Below, piece by piece: positions 46,647 to 58,470 of a stretch of 64,000 nt of DNA. Position 1 is the first letter of the stretch; the number at the start of each line of letters is the position of its first letter. The stretch comes from Palaemon carinicauda. Lineage: Eukaryota > Arthropoda > Malacostraca > Decapoda > Palaemonidae. The translations under genes were made by a program, and so were the position numbers. Location: the NCBI RefSeq assembly GCF_036898095.1, contig NC_090729.1, forward strand, positions 82,989,439-83,053,438. Direction: 5' to 3'. The notes beneath the pieces were generated by a model, which saw nothing but the letters and a program-made list of their open reading frames with translations, was not told the origin of the DNA and ran no database searches.

Positions 46647-48486
46647 AGTGCTTCCGGTGGGAGGAAGACTCCGCCAATTTCAGGATCGTTGGACCTTCGA
46701 TCCCTGGGCACACAGCATCGTCAAGAAGGGTCTAGGCTGGAGTTGGACTCAACCACCCCCAACCTTCCAGCAATTCTTCCAACAATCAACCCCCCTTCTG
46801 GAAGAATATGTCCTAGATCTCTTGAACAAGAAGGTGATAAGGAAGGTAAAGTCCACCAGGTTCCAAGGGAGACTGTTTTGTGTCCCCAAGAAAGACTCCG
46901 ACAAACTCAGAGTCATTCTGGACTTATCCCCCCCCAACAAGTTCATAGCGAACGACAAGTTCAAGATGCTGACTCTTCAACAGATAAGGACCCTTCTGCC
47001 TCGAGGTTCTTACACGGTCTCCATAGACCTGGCAGATGCCTACTGGCACGTTCCAATGAACCATCACGCTTCCTCCTACCTAGGATTTCGACTCCAAAGG
47101 AAAAGCTACGCCTTCAGGGCCATGCCCTTCGGCCTCAATGTGGCCCCTCGGATCTTCACAAAGCTGGCGGACGCCATAGTACAACAGCTCCGCCTCCGAG
47201 ACGTCCAGGTGATGGCCTATCTCGACGATTGGCTAGTCTGGGCTCCATCGCCCGAGGATTGTTTAAAATCCTGCAGCAAAGTCACCCAGTACCTAGAACA
47301 CCTGGGATTCAAGATAAACGTGAAGAAATCTCGCCTCTCTCCAGCTCAGAAGTTCCAATGGTTAGGAATCCAATGGAACCTTCAGTCACACCGCCTTTCC
47401 ATTCCCCAGAAGAAAAGGAAGGAAATAGCAGGGTCTGTCAAACGACTACTGAAATCCAAGCGGATCTCAAGACACCAGCAGGAACGAGTTCTAGGCTCTC
47501 TACAGTTCGCCTCAGTGACAAACCCAGTGCTTCGTGCACAGCTAAAGGATGCCGCGGGAGTCTGGAGACGTTCTGCATCCATCGCTCGAAGAGACCTCAA
47601 GAGACGGCTCCCAAACAGACTTCGACTTCTCCTCAAGCCGTGGTCGGAAGCAAAGGCCCTGAAAAGGTCCATCCCTCTTCAACACCCACCTCCATCACTC
47701 AACATCCACACGGACGCTTCGCTGGAGGGTTGGGGAGGTCACTCCCACCAAAAACAGGCTCAAGGCACATGGTCTCCCCTGTTCAAGACGTTTCACATCA
47801 ATATCTTGGAGGCCATGGCGGTCCTTCTAACTCTGAAGAAACTCTCCCCGCCTCCCTCGATCCATATTCGTCTAACCCTAGACAACTCGGTGGTAGTTTG
47901 ATGTCTCAATCGCCAAGGTTCAAGATCGCCCCTGATAAATCAGGTGCTTCTTCCAATCTTCCGTCTGGCAGAGAAGAAGAAATGGCACCTGTCTGCAGTT
48001 CACCTACAAGGATTCCGCAACGTGACAGCGGATGCTCTATCTCAGACAAGCCCGATAGAGTCGGAATGGTCTCTAGACGCAAGATCATTCTCCTTCATCT
48101 CTCATCAAGTCCCAGAACTTCAGATCGATCTCTTCGCAACGAGCGACAACAATCAACTTCCTCGGTATATGGCCCCGTATGAGGACCCCAAGGCAGAAGC
48201 AGTGGATGCCATGTCACTGGACTGGAACAGATGGTCCAAGATCTACCTGTTCCCTCCCACCAATCTTCTGCTGAAAGTCCTCTCCAAGCTGAGAACCTTC
48301 AAAGGGACAGCGGCCCTAGTGGCTCCCAAGTGGCCCCGGAGCAACTGGTACCCCCTGGTCCTGGAGCTGCAGCCCAAGCTGATCCCCCTCCCGGGCCCAG
48401 TTCTCTCCCAACAAGTACAGAAGTCGACTGTCTTCGCTTCATCATCGAAAATCAAGGACCTTCATCTCATGATTTTCTCTCCCTAG
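46549..48486 (+). pseudogene. DIRS-B RT-RNase H with methyltransferase-like tail
   Basis: One frame with a single TGA at 47,899-47,901. DIRS-D has CGA at this position (63,998), so it is a C-to-T change. RT: RVILDLSPPNKF, AMPFGLNVAP, AYLDDWLVWAP (about residue 224). RNase H: HTDASLEGWGG (about residue 387), LDNS, ADALSQ. Tail: IDLFATSDNNQLPRYM ... WSKIYLFPPTN. The frame has no conserved ATG; it starts within gag. The 3' end overlaps the recombinase start. Confidence 0.9.
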
Positions 48487-49457
48487 CCGCAAAGAAGAGG
48501 TTTGAGATCTCGAAGAAAAGTCTAGACTTCCTCGAGGAATACAAGACCGAATCCACAAGACGGCAATACGAATCATCTTGGAGAAAATGGGTCTCTTTCG
48601 TCAAGACAAAAAATCCTAAGGAAATCACAATTGATTTCTGCATGTCCTTCTTCATTCACCTTCATGGACAGGGATTAGCAGCCAATACGATTTCGACTTG
48701 CAAATCGGCCTTGACTAGACCACTATTGTATGCCTTCCAAATTGATCTGTCCAGCGACATCTTCAATAAACTGCCGAAAGCATGCGCTCGTCTACGCCCA
48801 GCACCCCCACCGAAACCGATCTCCTGGTCATTGGACAAGGTGCTCCATTTCGCCTCCAACTTGGATAATGATTCATGCCCTCTCAAGGATCTGACTTAGA
48901 AAGTTATATTTCTCTTTGCTCTTGCCTCAGGAGCCCGAGTCAGCGTAATAGTGGCATTGTCAAGAGAAGAGGGTCATATCCTGTTTACTGATTCAGGAGA
49001 CATTACCCTCTCCCCGGATCCGACGTTTCTCGCCAAAAACAAATTACCCACCAAAAGATGGGGCTTCTGGAGAATATGCTCCCTGAAGGAAGATGCCTCT
49101 CTATGCCCAGTAGAGAGCCTCAAGGTCTATCTTCGCAGAACTTCGAACTTTGGTGGAGGCCAACTCTTCAAAGGAGAAACATCGGGCAGCGACCTGTCAC
49201 TGAAACAACTAAGGGCGAAAATCACCTACTTCATTCGCAGAGCGGATCCTGACAGTACACCCGCCGGTCACGATCCTAGAAAAGTTGCATCGTCTCTGAA
49301 TTTCTTTCAGAGTATGGACTTCGAAAGCCTTAAAAGCTTTACAGGCTGGAAGTCCTCGCGTGTTTTCTTCAAACATTATACGAAACAAGTGCACGAAGTC
49401 AAACATTTTGTGGTAGCCGCAGGTAGTGTTATGAAACCTGCACCTAACTCTGCATAG
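48231..49457 (+). pseudogene. DIRS-B tyrosine recombinase, one stop
   Basis: ATG at 48,231. One TAG at 48,897-48,899 (CAG in DIRS-A). Catalytic set: Arg in SGARVS (about residue 235), GHDPRK (about 347), GWKSSRVFFKHYTK with the Tyr nucleophile at 49,377-49,379. Next to the first Arg the sequence reads VSVIVAL where DIRS-A has VSEVVAL. N-terminal SAM-like domain around TRRQYESSWRKWVSFVK. Would cut and rejoin DNA through the Tyr to insert circular element DNA. Confidence 0.9.
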
Positions 49458-50275
49458 AACAGCGAGTTACTTGGGACTCTAACTCCTCGGGTGCCTATGT
49501 TGACCCTCGAGCGATACATAGTGATGTCGAAAACACTTAGTGCTTTCTTATAACTGTTCTTATCCCAGGTGAAATGTCATAGTCGTCACACAAGCGCCGC
49601 ATGCCTAGAGCATGATGTGTTTTAATTAAAGACTGACGTTCCTCGAGAACGAGTGCCTACTAATAAATTTGAAATTCCCTTTCAGATTCAAGAGCAAGTC
49701 TTTATTACTATGTACATTATAATTCACTGTAAATTAACTTTACTTATTGCTGTAATTTATTTTAAATTTTATGCAATTGTGAAATAAAATTCCTATTTTA
49801 TTACTTGTGCGTCTCAATCCGCTCCTACTTATACTATGAAATATATGCTTGTCATAGTTTTATTATCCCCTTCCCTATGGTTTATGGAGATACTAAGATC
49901 CTAACCCTTAGTATATATTCACTCTTACAATGTAATATTCCAATACGAATACTTACTCTTCATACCCTAGAGACGAAACTAACCTTCTTAGCACACAGTG
50001 CCTAACCACCACTTGTCTGCCCTAAAGAATGTTCCGATATGAATGCCAACCATTCAGTCTCGTCTCCAAGTTCTTCAGGTTCTTCTAGCAAGGTGAATAG
50101 CCCTTCGATAACCACTTTGATCTCGGCATGACCGTGGGAACTTCACTGCCAAGGGGGGCAGGAAGATTCTTCCCTACGTTTCTTTTATTAAGATTACTAT
50201 GCTACATTGTTCAAAGCCCTTGGCGCTTACCCAATAGGGAAAAATCTACCACGATACATTGATTCTCTGGTATTC
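49458..50275 (+). other. DIRS-B 3' untranslated region
   Basis: AT-rich, with AATAAA near 49,785. No gene. Confidence 0.55.
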
Positions 50276-50370
50276 TTCCATCAGGACGCCATGGCTTGAG
50301 CCCAAAAAACGGATTTTGAGCGAAGAGAAAAATCTATTTTTGGGTGAGATAGCCATGGCGTCCTGATGGA
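50276..50370. other. DIRS-B internal complementary region (ICR)
   Basis: Complement of the left end (GGGCTCAAGCC...) joined through A6 to the complement of the right end (...CAAAATCCG). Matches both termini of DIRS-B and not those of DIRS-A where they differ. Confidence 0.9.
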
Positions 50371-50454
50371 CCCTCCCTGCTACTTCGTCCAGTTTTTAGG
50401 TCCCACCCTGCTCTGCTGTATCATGGTGATCGGCAAGCAACTGGCTTCAGGATG

Positions 50455-50796
50455 AAGACGGTCGTGACGTCATTTAAGCAATGGCGCTCGTTTGTTTACG
50501 TCTCGAGTACCAAAAGTAGCCACGGATGAGATTAGCTATGGAACGGCTCCTAGCTATTCTCCGCCATTACACACCGAAGCATTAACTCTGTTCGGGGTGT
50601 AGATAGCTATGTGGCGCGTTAATACATGCGTCCCCTGTTGATATACGATATCTTAAAAGGGAAACCTTTAGGATACTCGCTCCAGAAGTTAGAATTCTGT
50701 GATAACCTGTGGTTAAATTCTCTGGGAATATCTTAGTAGTTATTTACCCAAGGAAGCTACCAAAAAGGAACCTTCCATCAGGACGCCATGGCTATC
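50455..50796. repeat. DIRS-B right inverted terminal repeat
   Basis: Pairs with 42,043-42,385. A right-end-specific tail continues to 50,834. Confidence 0.9.
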
Positions 50797-50840
50797 TCAC
50801 CCAAAAATAGATTTTTCGCTTCGCTCAAAATCCGTTTTTT

Positions 50841-51787
50841 CGGATTTAGTAATGGATGTTGAGCTACTTGCAGTTGTGGATTCAACGTTACTTTGTAATC
50901 TCCGCATAACCTAATCTGTCCACTTTCCTTCACAATAGGTATTAATAGTGTAGCCCAATCTGAATATGTAACCTTTTCCCAGGAACCTTAATTTTCTAAT
51001 CTCCTGATTTCGGTTTCAACTGCACATTTCAATGCATACGGTACTGGTGTGAGAGCACAAAATCTAAAAGTCAGGTTTCAAAACTAAAATTGCCTTTGCA
51101 TTCTTTACTGTACATACTTTATCTTCAAATGTGTCTTGAAACGCTGATATGATATTATCCACAGATATTTCATTTTTGTGTTCATCTTGTCTACCTATAA
51201 CCTTCAAAATACTAGGCCAGTCTAACTTCAAATACAGTAGCCAATCTAAACCTAGCAAAGTTTGTCCATTTCCTTTTACTACTGTTAATGGCATTCTCTC
51301 TAATTTCTGTTATTTGTACTGTACTTCTACATTCGAAGCACCTATTACCTGAATATCAAAACCATTATAACCTTTCAAAACTCTATTTGTACCTTCTAAT
51401 GACAAATTAGGAATGCTTTTAGCAGTTTTCTCAAAACATAATTGATACATCGGCTGCTGTGTCAACTTGCATCAAATTTGTTTTACCATTTGTGATTACT
51501 TCTACCATGATATGTTTCTTTGCACCTTTGTTGATGGAATTAATGCGAAACGCAAAATCAGTTTCTGACCTAACCTGATTATCATGAACATTTTCCGCAT
51601 TATTCTCTTGACCAATAGTATCAACTGTGGCATTTATTTTCTTTGCGTACTGTTTAGGGAATCTACAAGCAGTTGCAAAATGACCCATCTTTCTGCAATT
51701 CTGGCATGTTTGTCCAGTAGTAGGGCATTTCTTTGCTTCATATGCAAGATGATCAGTTTTGCCACACCTATAACACTTGGGTTTTTT
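50841..51787 (-). pseudogene. pol: Gypsy-2 body 3 pro and RT 5' part
   Basis: Continuation of body 3 beyond DIRS-B. Holds the zinc knuckles, protease and the start of RT. An extra A in the A-run near 51,433 shifts the frame right after the protease active-site motif (DTAADVSIM), a lesion private to this body. Confidence 0.85.
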
Positions 51788-52485
51788 TCCTGTTGTTTCT
51801 GTGTATAGGCCTGATTCTGATATTCATGAACATTAGTGTTTGGAACTTTTCTATGACTAGGCTTTGACATATTCCTTCTCTGATTCTCATTGTTTTTCCA
51901 CTTAGAACCTGCTGTATTAATTTTAGAATTTTCCATTTTATTGCTTGTAGAACTACCTATTATTTTACTCTGCCCATTTGATGTTCCTAAAGCTTTGCCT
52001 GTTATTAATACCATCTCTAATGTTTAATCTTTACCTTGCAATAATTTCTTTTTTAGCTCTTGTGATGTGCAATATGCAATAACTTTATATATGATAACAG
52101 TTTCTAACTCTAGAAATTCACATGAAACACCTAAATTCTTTAGTCTAGTCACAAATGCATCTAAACTTTCATTTTCTTTCTGATACACCTGTGCAGTAAA
52201 TTGGTATCTTTCAAAAACATTATTGACCTGAGGAGCAAAATATATGGTAAGAGCCTTAATTGCAGCTTCACTTGTGTCATCTGTAGGCTGTAATGTCTTA
52301 AACACTTCCCGAACTTCCCCACCTGCTGTATGAAGTAATAATGCCTTCTTTTGGGCATCTTTTGTGTTCCCTAATGCTTCTAAATAAATCTTAAATCCCT
52401 CACACCACTGTTGCCATCGTGTTGCAACAGAATTGGGCTCAGCTGGGATGCTAAATCGTTCAGGATGTTCAATGTCAAGGGGCAT
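51782..52485 (-). pseudogene. gag: Gypsy-2 body 3 gag
   Basis: Capsid frame from the ATG at 52,485 and linker (MVLITGKALG...) are in one frame here, separated only by the TAA after KD at about 52,024. This shows that the frame change in bodies 1 and 2 is a one-base loss in AGGCAAAG. Slippery A-run at 51,781-51,787. Confidence 0.85.
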
Positions 52486-52760
52486 TTTGATTCTTACCTT
52501 AATACCTACAATAGGTTACTGTTCTGGAGTCACTTTTTATCCTACCTTTTTTTGTATCCTACCCAACCCTAAAAAAACTTACTTCTTTTGTTTGCTTGCT
52601 ATGATGAAATTCCTCCATTCTGTTGCTTGGGAAATCTTCATTGGGCTTTTTCTCCTCTTGTCTGTGGATCTACAAAACCTCCATTTCCTCTGATGGTCAT
52701 CAATCTGCAAACGCCCCAATATTTCTTCTGTGTGTGTTCGTCCTTCTGGTCGTCGCCAAT
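52486..52760 (-). other. Gypsy-2 body 3 leader
   Basis: Untranslated leader with a candidate primer-binding site at about 52,741-52,758. Confidence 0.6.
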
Positions 52761-53345
52761 TGTACTATTTGTTTGTAGGATATCTAATGAGTTCGGCATA
52801 ATACTCACTCGCCTGGAAATAATAATACAGTAGTTAAATCACAGCCTCGTAGCCAATTGTACTATTTGTTTGTAGGATATATGAGTTGAGCATACTACTC
52901 ACTCACCTGGAAATAATAATACAGTAGTTAGATGATTATATTAAATCCCAGCCTCGTAGCCAACTTGTCTTCTGAGATGAATGGGTTATAATCAGAGACA
53001 GACTTCTTAAAAAAATACATTTTAATGATATTTGTGATTACATTGCTCTGTGACAGCTAACTCTGAAGTGTGTGGAGCGTCATAAACAATCTGACAAAAC
53101 AAAACATTGACAAACAACAAAAGAGCACCGCTCTCAAAAGACTCAAATCCTACTCCAGTACAAACTATAAAGAATCACATCCTATCTTTGAGGTAATTAA
53201 TAAATGCTTGAATCCTAATGCGAAAATAAATCCTTTCACTTATACACAAAGCATAACATGTTTTATCCATGCAATATGATGCAATGTTGCACAATACATG
53301 TAACACTTGAAGTAATACAGTACATTATTACAATAATACATAACA
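52761..53345 (-). repeat. Gypsy-2 LTR4, shared by bodies 3 and 4
   Basis: 585 bp with the same internal duplication as LTR2 and LTR3. Confidence 0.9.
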
Positions 53346-53472
53346 GCCTCCCCCTCCCCTTAACGTGACATTGTGAAAATCTTTATAAATCTATTCGCTC
53401 AGGGGGCTTTCCTCTATTAATTCTATTAGAAAGCACTTTAACCTCATCTTATACTGGAACATGAATTGGTTC

Positions 53473-56158
53473 TTAATCTACCTTTGATGTTGGAGCATCT
53501 TGGTTAATATTTGACTCATTTGACCTAACTACTTCTTTAAGTTTCTCATATCTAACATTCACATGCTCTACTGTATTTTTGTTTAATGGTTGTAATTGAT
53601 CAACATGATGTTTTACAACATTATCACCAACACGAACATCATAATGTAAATTTCCTATCTCTCTTACAATCTCTCCTGGTACCCACTTCTCTGGAGTGTT
53701 GTACGATCTTACCATGACATAAGATGAAGGTAAAAAAGTCTTACATTAGGAAGCTTTACTACTTGTTTATACCCTTTATCTTCTAAATCACTATGCAAAC
53801 TTGTATACAAAAAATCTAACTTACACCTTAACCTCCTACCCATCAACAAAATTGAGGGTGTCACGCCTGTTGTGCTGTGCGGCGTTGTTTTATAAGACAA
53901 TAAAAACTTTGATACATGTAAAAATATGTTACCTGAATTTGCTTTTCTACACTTCATATTGTGTTTAAACGTTTGAAAAAATCTTTCAGCCTCTCCATTG
54001 GTAGATGGATAATACGTTGCTGAAAATGTATGCTTTATACCATTGACATTACAAAATTCTTTAAACTCTTATGAGGCGAATTGTGGACCATTATCTGTAA
54101 CAATTCTTCCTGGAATACCATGTGTAGAAAAAAAATTTGCATTAACTCTTTTATTGTGGCGTAAGACGTTGTTGTCTTCATAGGTATGATTTCTGGCCAC
54201 TTACTGTAAGCATTTACTACTATCAAAAACAAGTAATTTAAAAAAGGACCTGCAAAAACTATATTCACTCTTTGCCAAGGATACCTGGGTATCTCCACGG
54301 GTGCATTCTAGCAAATTGAGGATTGTTCTATTGCATAACACAATTCATACAATTCCTTATATAAAATACCACATCTTTATCTACACCTGGCCACCATACA
54401 AATGTTCTTGCAATTGACTTTGATCTTACAATACCTTGGTGATCAGCATGTATTTCAGACAAAACCTTATTCCTCAGTGAATTAGGAATAACTACCCTTG
54501 AACCTCTCATCACTATTCCTTGTGATACACTCAGTTCATACTATATATCATTATACGGTTTACAATTTCCCTCTTTTCCACATGTCCCTACCTGTCATTA
54601 AACTCTCTAAAACCTTACTAAGTACTGGGTCTCTTTTGGTACTGTGTGCTACATCTTTAGCAGTTATGGGTACATCATATACAGAAATTAACAGAACACT
54701 GTCATCATACTCCTCTGGAGCTTTGTATACTGGTAATCTGGATAAAGCATCTGCGTTACCCATGTTATATGTTGGACAGTATTTTATATCATATTGGTAC
54801 GCGGCTAACGTAATTGCCCAACATTGTAGTCTTGCAGCTACCAACGTAGGCAAACTTGCTTTTGGACACAATATTGCTAATAAAGGTTTATGATCTGTAA
54901 CAAGTGTAAACATTTTCCTACCATAAAGACACATATGGAATCCTTTAACTCCATAAACTAATGCTAAACCTTCCATTTCTATTTGAGAGTAATTCATTTC
55001 TGCCTTGTTCAATACTCTATAAGTGAATGCAGTTGATTTTTCTGTTCCATCTGGCATTATAATGAGATAACACTGCACCTAAACCTATGTTTGATGCATC
55101 ACACACTAATTCAACTGGTAAAGTCATTTGATAATGTACTAGGAATGTAGGTGATGTTATTTCCTGTTTGATTCTTTCAAAAGATTCCTGACACTCTTTT
55201 GTCCACTTCCATTCTACAACCTTATTCAACAGATTATACAATGAATGTGCAATTGTAGCTAAATTCCGAATGAAATTCCCATAAAATGTTACTAAACCTG
55301 GAAATGATTGTGATTCCTTAACATTTTTTGGCACTTTTGTTGATTGTACAGCTTTATTCTTCTTCTCAGTTTTGTGAATACCTTTGCCATTTATTACAAA
55401 ACCTAAGTATTCCACTGAATCAACTTCTAAAATATATTTGCTCTTATTTACTCTGATATTATATTCCTTCAACTTCTTCAGAAGTGTTCGCAATCTTTCT
55501 CTATGTTCTCTTGTGTCTTTACCAGCAATTAAAATACCATCTATAAAAATGAATACTCCTTGCATTCATGAAAAAATCTTGTCCATAGTTGGTTGCCATA
55601 TAGCTGGACTACTTGCAACTCCATAAAGTAATCTCTTTGGTCTAAACAAACCTAAGGATGTATCTACTGTACATAATTCTTGTGAAGTTTCATCCATGTG
55701 AAGCTGTTGAAATGCTTGTCTTAAATCTAATTAAAAAAAAAAAAACACTGCATCCTGACATAGTTGCAAACGTGTCTTTCGGATTTAGTAATGGATGTTA
55801 AGCTACTTGCAGTTGTGGATTCAACGTTACTTTGTAATCTCCACATCCTGCATCCTGACATAGTTGCAAACATGTTTTTCGGATTTAGTAATGAATGTTA
55901 AGCTACTTGCAGTTGTGGATTCAACATTACTTTGTAATTTCCACATAACCTAGCCTGTCCACTTTCCTCCACAATAGGAATTAACGGTGTAGCCCAACCT
56001 GAATATGTAACCTTTTCCCAGGAACCTTAATTTTCTAATCTCCTGATTTCTGTTTCAACTGCACATTTCAATGCATACGGTACTGGTGTGAAAGCACAAA
56101 ATCTAGAACTGTCAGGTTTCAAAACTAAAATTGCCTTTGCATTCTTTACTGTACATAC
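53473..56158 (-). pseudogene. pol: Gypsy-2 body 4 pol, truncated
   Basis: Integrase, RNase H and RT. FIDGILIAG (55,536-55,538) and the integrase TAA (54,069-54,071) are shared with bodies 2 and 3. RT duplication at 55,750-55,949. Cut by DIRS-C in the protease-RT linker at a T-run (56,159-56,164); protease and gag would lie beyond the window. Confidence 0.9.
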
Positions 56159-56175
56159 TTTTTTGGGCTCAAGCC

Positions 56176-56520
56176 ATGTCGTCCTGATGGAAGTTCCTAT
56201 AGGGTAGCTTCCTTGGGTATATTACAACTACGGCGATATTCCCAGAGAATTTACCTTAAGGTACTCAGAATTCTAACTCCTGGAGCGAATATCCCTAATA
56301 AAAGAACCAGGGATATCGCGAAATATCAGAGGACGTATTCTTGACACGCCACATGGCAATCTGCACCCCGAACAGAGATAACACTTCGAAGGGGTCAATT
56401 GGCAAGAAAACGAAAACGAGAAAGAAAATGGAGAGCCGCTCGCAAGGCTCTCTCCTCTCCCGTTTCGTAAGCGTGCATTGCGCCGCTCACGGCGCCATCT
56501 GTATTCCTTTTTGCGTAGCT
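56176..56520. repeat. DIRS-C left terminal repeat
   Basis: Same layout as the left repeats of A and B. The inverted partner is not in the window. Confidence 0.75.
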
Positions 56521-56580
56521 TAACAACTCGGTGTTTTTTCCCTGTGTTTCTCGCAAATTCTTGGATTTAATCAATTTATT

Positions 56581-56670
56581 ATGCTTTCTCCAACTTTGTC
56601 TGCCTCTGATAAGTTGAGTATTATTTCTTTTATGTATAAATGTAGGCTCTTGGTAATTTTTAAAGTGATT
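56581..56670 (+). CDS. conserved short leader frame of DIRS-C
   Basis: ATG at 56,581 opens MLSPTLSASDKLS, matching A and B. The frame stays open past the conserved part, so its end is uncertain; the right limit given is arbitrary. Confidence 0.35.
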
Positions 56671-57539
56671 AATAGTAATATCTTTGTTACAAGAGCTGTT
56701 GCCTACCGGAGGCGTCCTTGACGCTGTCGCTCGCTAGGTATGAGTTATTTAGGTAGCCAGAGCGACGTTAAAATTTTATTGAAGCTTCAGGCAGTTTTAT
56801 TCATTTAAGATTATATTGATTTCTTCCAAGATAGTATACGAGTGAGTTTCGGTGATTTAGGTAATCGATTCTCTTGGCGCCAAGGCTAAGTTGCCTATGG
56901 GGCCTTAGTATACTTTCTCATACTCCCCGGTTGCTCTCTTTTCTTCGGAGAAGGTGTGCAATCCCTTTCTCTCTGTTTAAGCCTTGGGCTTAACCCTAGT
57001 GGTTTATCTGAATTAACTTTCGATACAACTATAATAGGGTGTTTCTGTTCCTTCCTGTTTCCAGTAAGTCTGGCTTCAGAGAGGGAGCAGAACATCAGAG
57101 TTCTTAGTCTGAGTCTGTTTATGTCTGGCTTGGGGTTGAGACTCCCTCGCTAGACTGACACAGACATAGGAGGCTTAGCCTCCTTAGGTCACTTTCGAAG
57201 GTTTCTGTACGAGATGATTCCTTCTTCTTGTGATCTAGCAGACTAGTCCATAGTTGCTGTTCTCGGTGGCGAGGATAAGATCCTTTTTCTGGGAATAGCA
57301 ACACCTTCCTTGCTTTGGTTCCGTGGGGGTTGGCAAGTATTGCTGGCCTCCCTCCTCGGATCTCCCTTAGGCTAAGATGAGTTTTCTTGGCTGCGGGTGA
57401 TTCATTACTAAAGCAAGGTTGGTAGGACCCTCTTCGTCCCTTCCCCCTCTTTCCTCTGTAATGGCCTAGCCGTTACATTACTGTCCGTCATTCTACATCT
57501 GTACCTAGCATAGGTTAGGATGTGGAGTTGACTCAGTCC
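56671..57539 (+). other. DIRS-C leader, non-coding
   Basis: Shares AAGATAGTATAC ... TTAGTATACTTTC with the DIRS-A leader. No gene. Confidence 0.5.
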
Positions 57540-58065
57540 CTTGCCAGCCGGCAGAGTGTGCCGGCCGGCAAAAGTCTTCTGCTTTGAGTGCTGCCCGGAC
57601 CTCCCTTGGTCCCTCATCCATGTTTGTCTGTAGAGCCAGATGGCATTGGTCAGGAAGCCTGAATTATATTCTCCCCTTCCTTTTGTGCACTCTTTCGGGT
57701 TGCCGGGCTTTGAGGTAGTACAGTCTCTTATCCCGGCATCCATTCTGTTTTCTTCTAGTGTTGTACCCTAGCCGGCAGCTGGGCAGTCGGAGTTCTCTGG
57801 TTCTTTTGCTGCCGGCCGGCATCGGTTGTATACCTTTGCCGGCTGGCTATTATCACGCCATTGTCTGCCGGTCGCTACGAGTGGTGGCCGGCAGCCGGGT
57901 GCTACCTTGTGTAGTTGCTGGCCGGCAGTCATTGCCGGCCGGCACTGGCTGTTGCCGGCCGGTAGTTACTGCTGGCCGGCACATGCATTTGAACCAGCGT
58001 TCTGCCGCCTTATAGCTCTTAAGTAGTAAACTTTAGATCTAGTTATGGTGAGTGCCGGCCGGCAC
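57540..58065. repeat. GCCGGC palindrome tract in DIRS-C leader
   Basis: About 15 cores; several copies of TGCCGGCCGGCA (for example near 57,811, 57,932 and 58,055). Same position relative to gag as in DIRS-A. Confidence 0.8.
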
Positions 58066-58448
58066 ATTACCTTCTATACTGTACCAGTATTCTTCAGTAT
58101 AGTATATACTGTAGGGAGAAAACTATAGTATAGTATTGTTACAACACTGTGTTTTCTAAAATTTTTGTGTTGTCTTGCACAGCCCTTTGGTGTTGCCTTA
58201 CAGATAAAGAAAGTGAGTTCTTTCTTGTCTACTATCCGGTATTTTAAAATCATCCCTTAGGTGTGAGCTACACCTTTTTCCTCTGGAAATTTTTCATTGG
58301 TTGCTCTAGGACAGATTAACTATACGATTTTATTATCTGGAAGGTTGCAACAATTGACTGTGCGGGAAACACAAGTGTGTGTCTTTCCTTTCTGTTTTAT
58401 TATGCTAAACTATGTATATCCAGTGATACGTAGTTCACTTGATACTCA

Positions 58449-58470
58449 TGGAAATTCCTTCTCTTTACAG
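58449..58470 (+). promoter_or_regulatory. splice acceptor before DIRS-C gag
   Basis: CCTTCTCTTTACAG directly precedes GAG GAC CAT CCG, the conserved gag start, which has no ATG. Confidence 0.6.

Larger units (their letters stand above)
42032..50834 (+). mobile_element. DIRS-B, full-length DIRS-type retrotransposon
   Basis: 8.8 kb with inverted ends, ICR and complete gene order. Inserted in body 3 of the gypsy array at a T5 run: the uninterrupted sequence in sister bodies reads CATGTTTTTCGGATTT, and here T5 and T6 flank the element. Best preserved DIRS here: gag is intact, RT and recombinase have one stop each. Confidence 0.95.
28994..56158 (-). mobile_element. tandem array of one Ty3/gypsy family (Gypsy-2), shared LTRs
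   Basis: LTRs at 28,994, 33,877, 38,912 and 52,761 alternate with bodies of one family, all on the minus strand: LTR1-body1-LTR2-body2-LTR3-body3-LTR4-body4. The period is about 5,035 bp (33,877 to 38,912; also 38,912 to 52,761 after removing DIRS-B). Each inner LTR serves two bodies. Body 4 is cut by DIRS-C at 56,159. All bodies share the same 100-bp duplication in RT and a stop after the capsid-like segment. No target duplication can be tested because the right end is not seen. Confidence 0.9.

Noticed and set aside
46689..48182. A 497-codon frame overlapping DIRS-B RT in another frame (and the similar one at 13,965-15,095 in DIRS-A)
   Set aside because: Composition is that of a shifted RT frame (Ser/Pro/Arg-rich); no motif, and the known RT frame is conserved.
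42027..50840. DIRS-B as a pair of solo repeats around host genes
   Set aside because: Gag, RT and recombinase plus the ICR make it one element.
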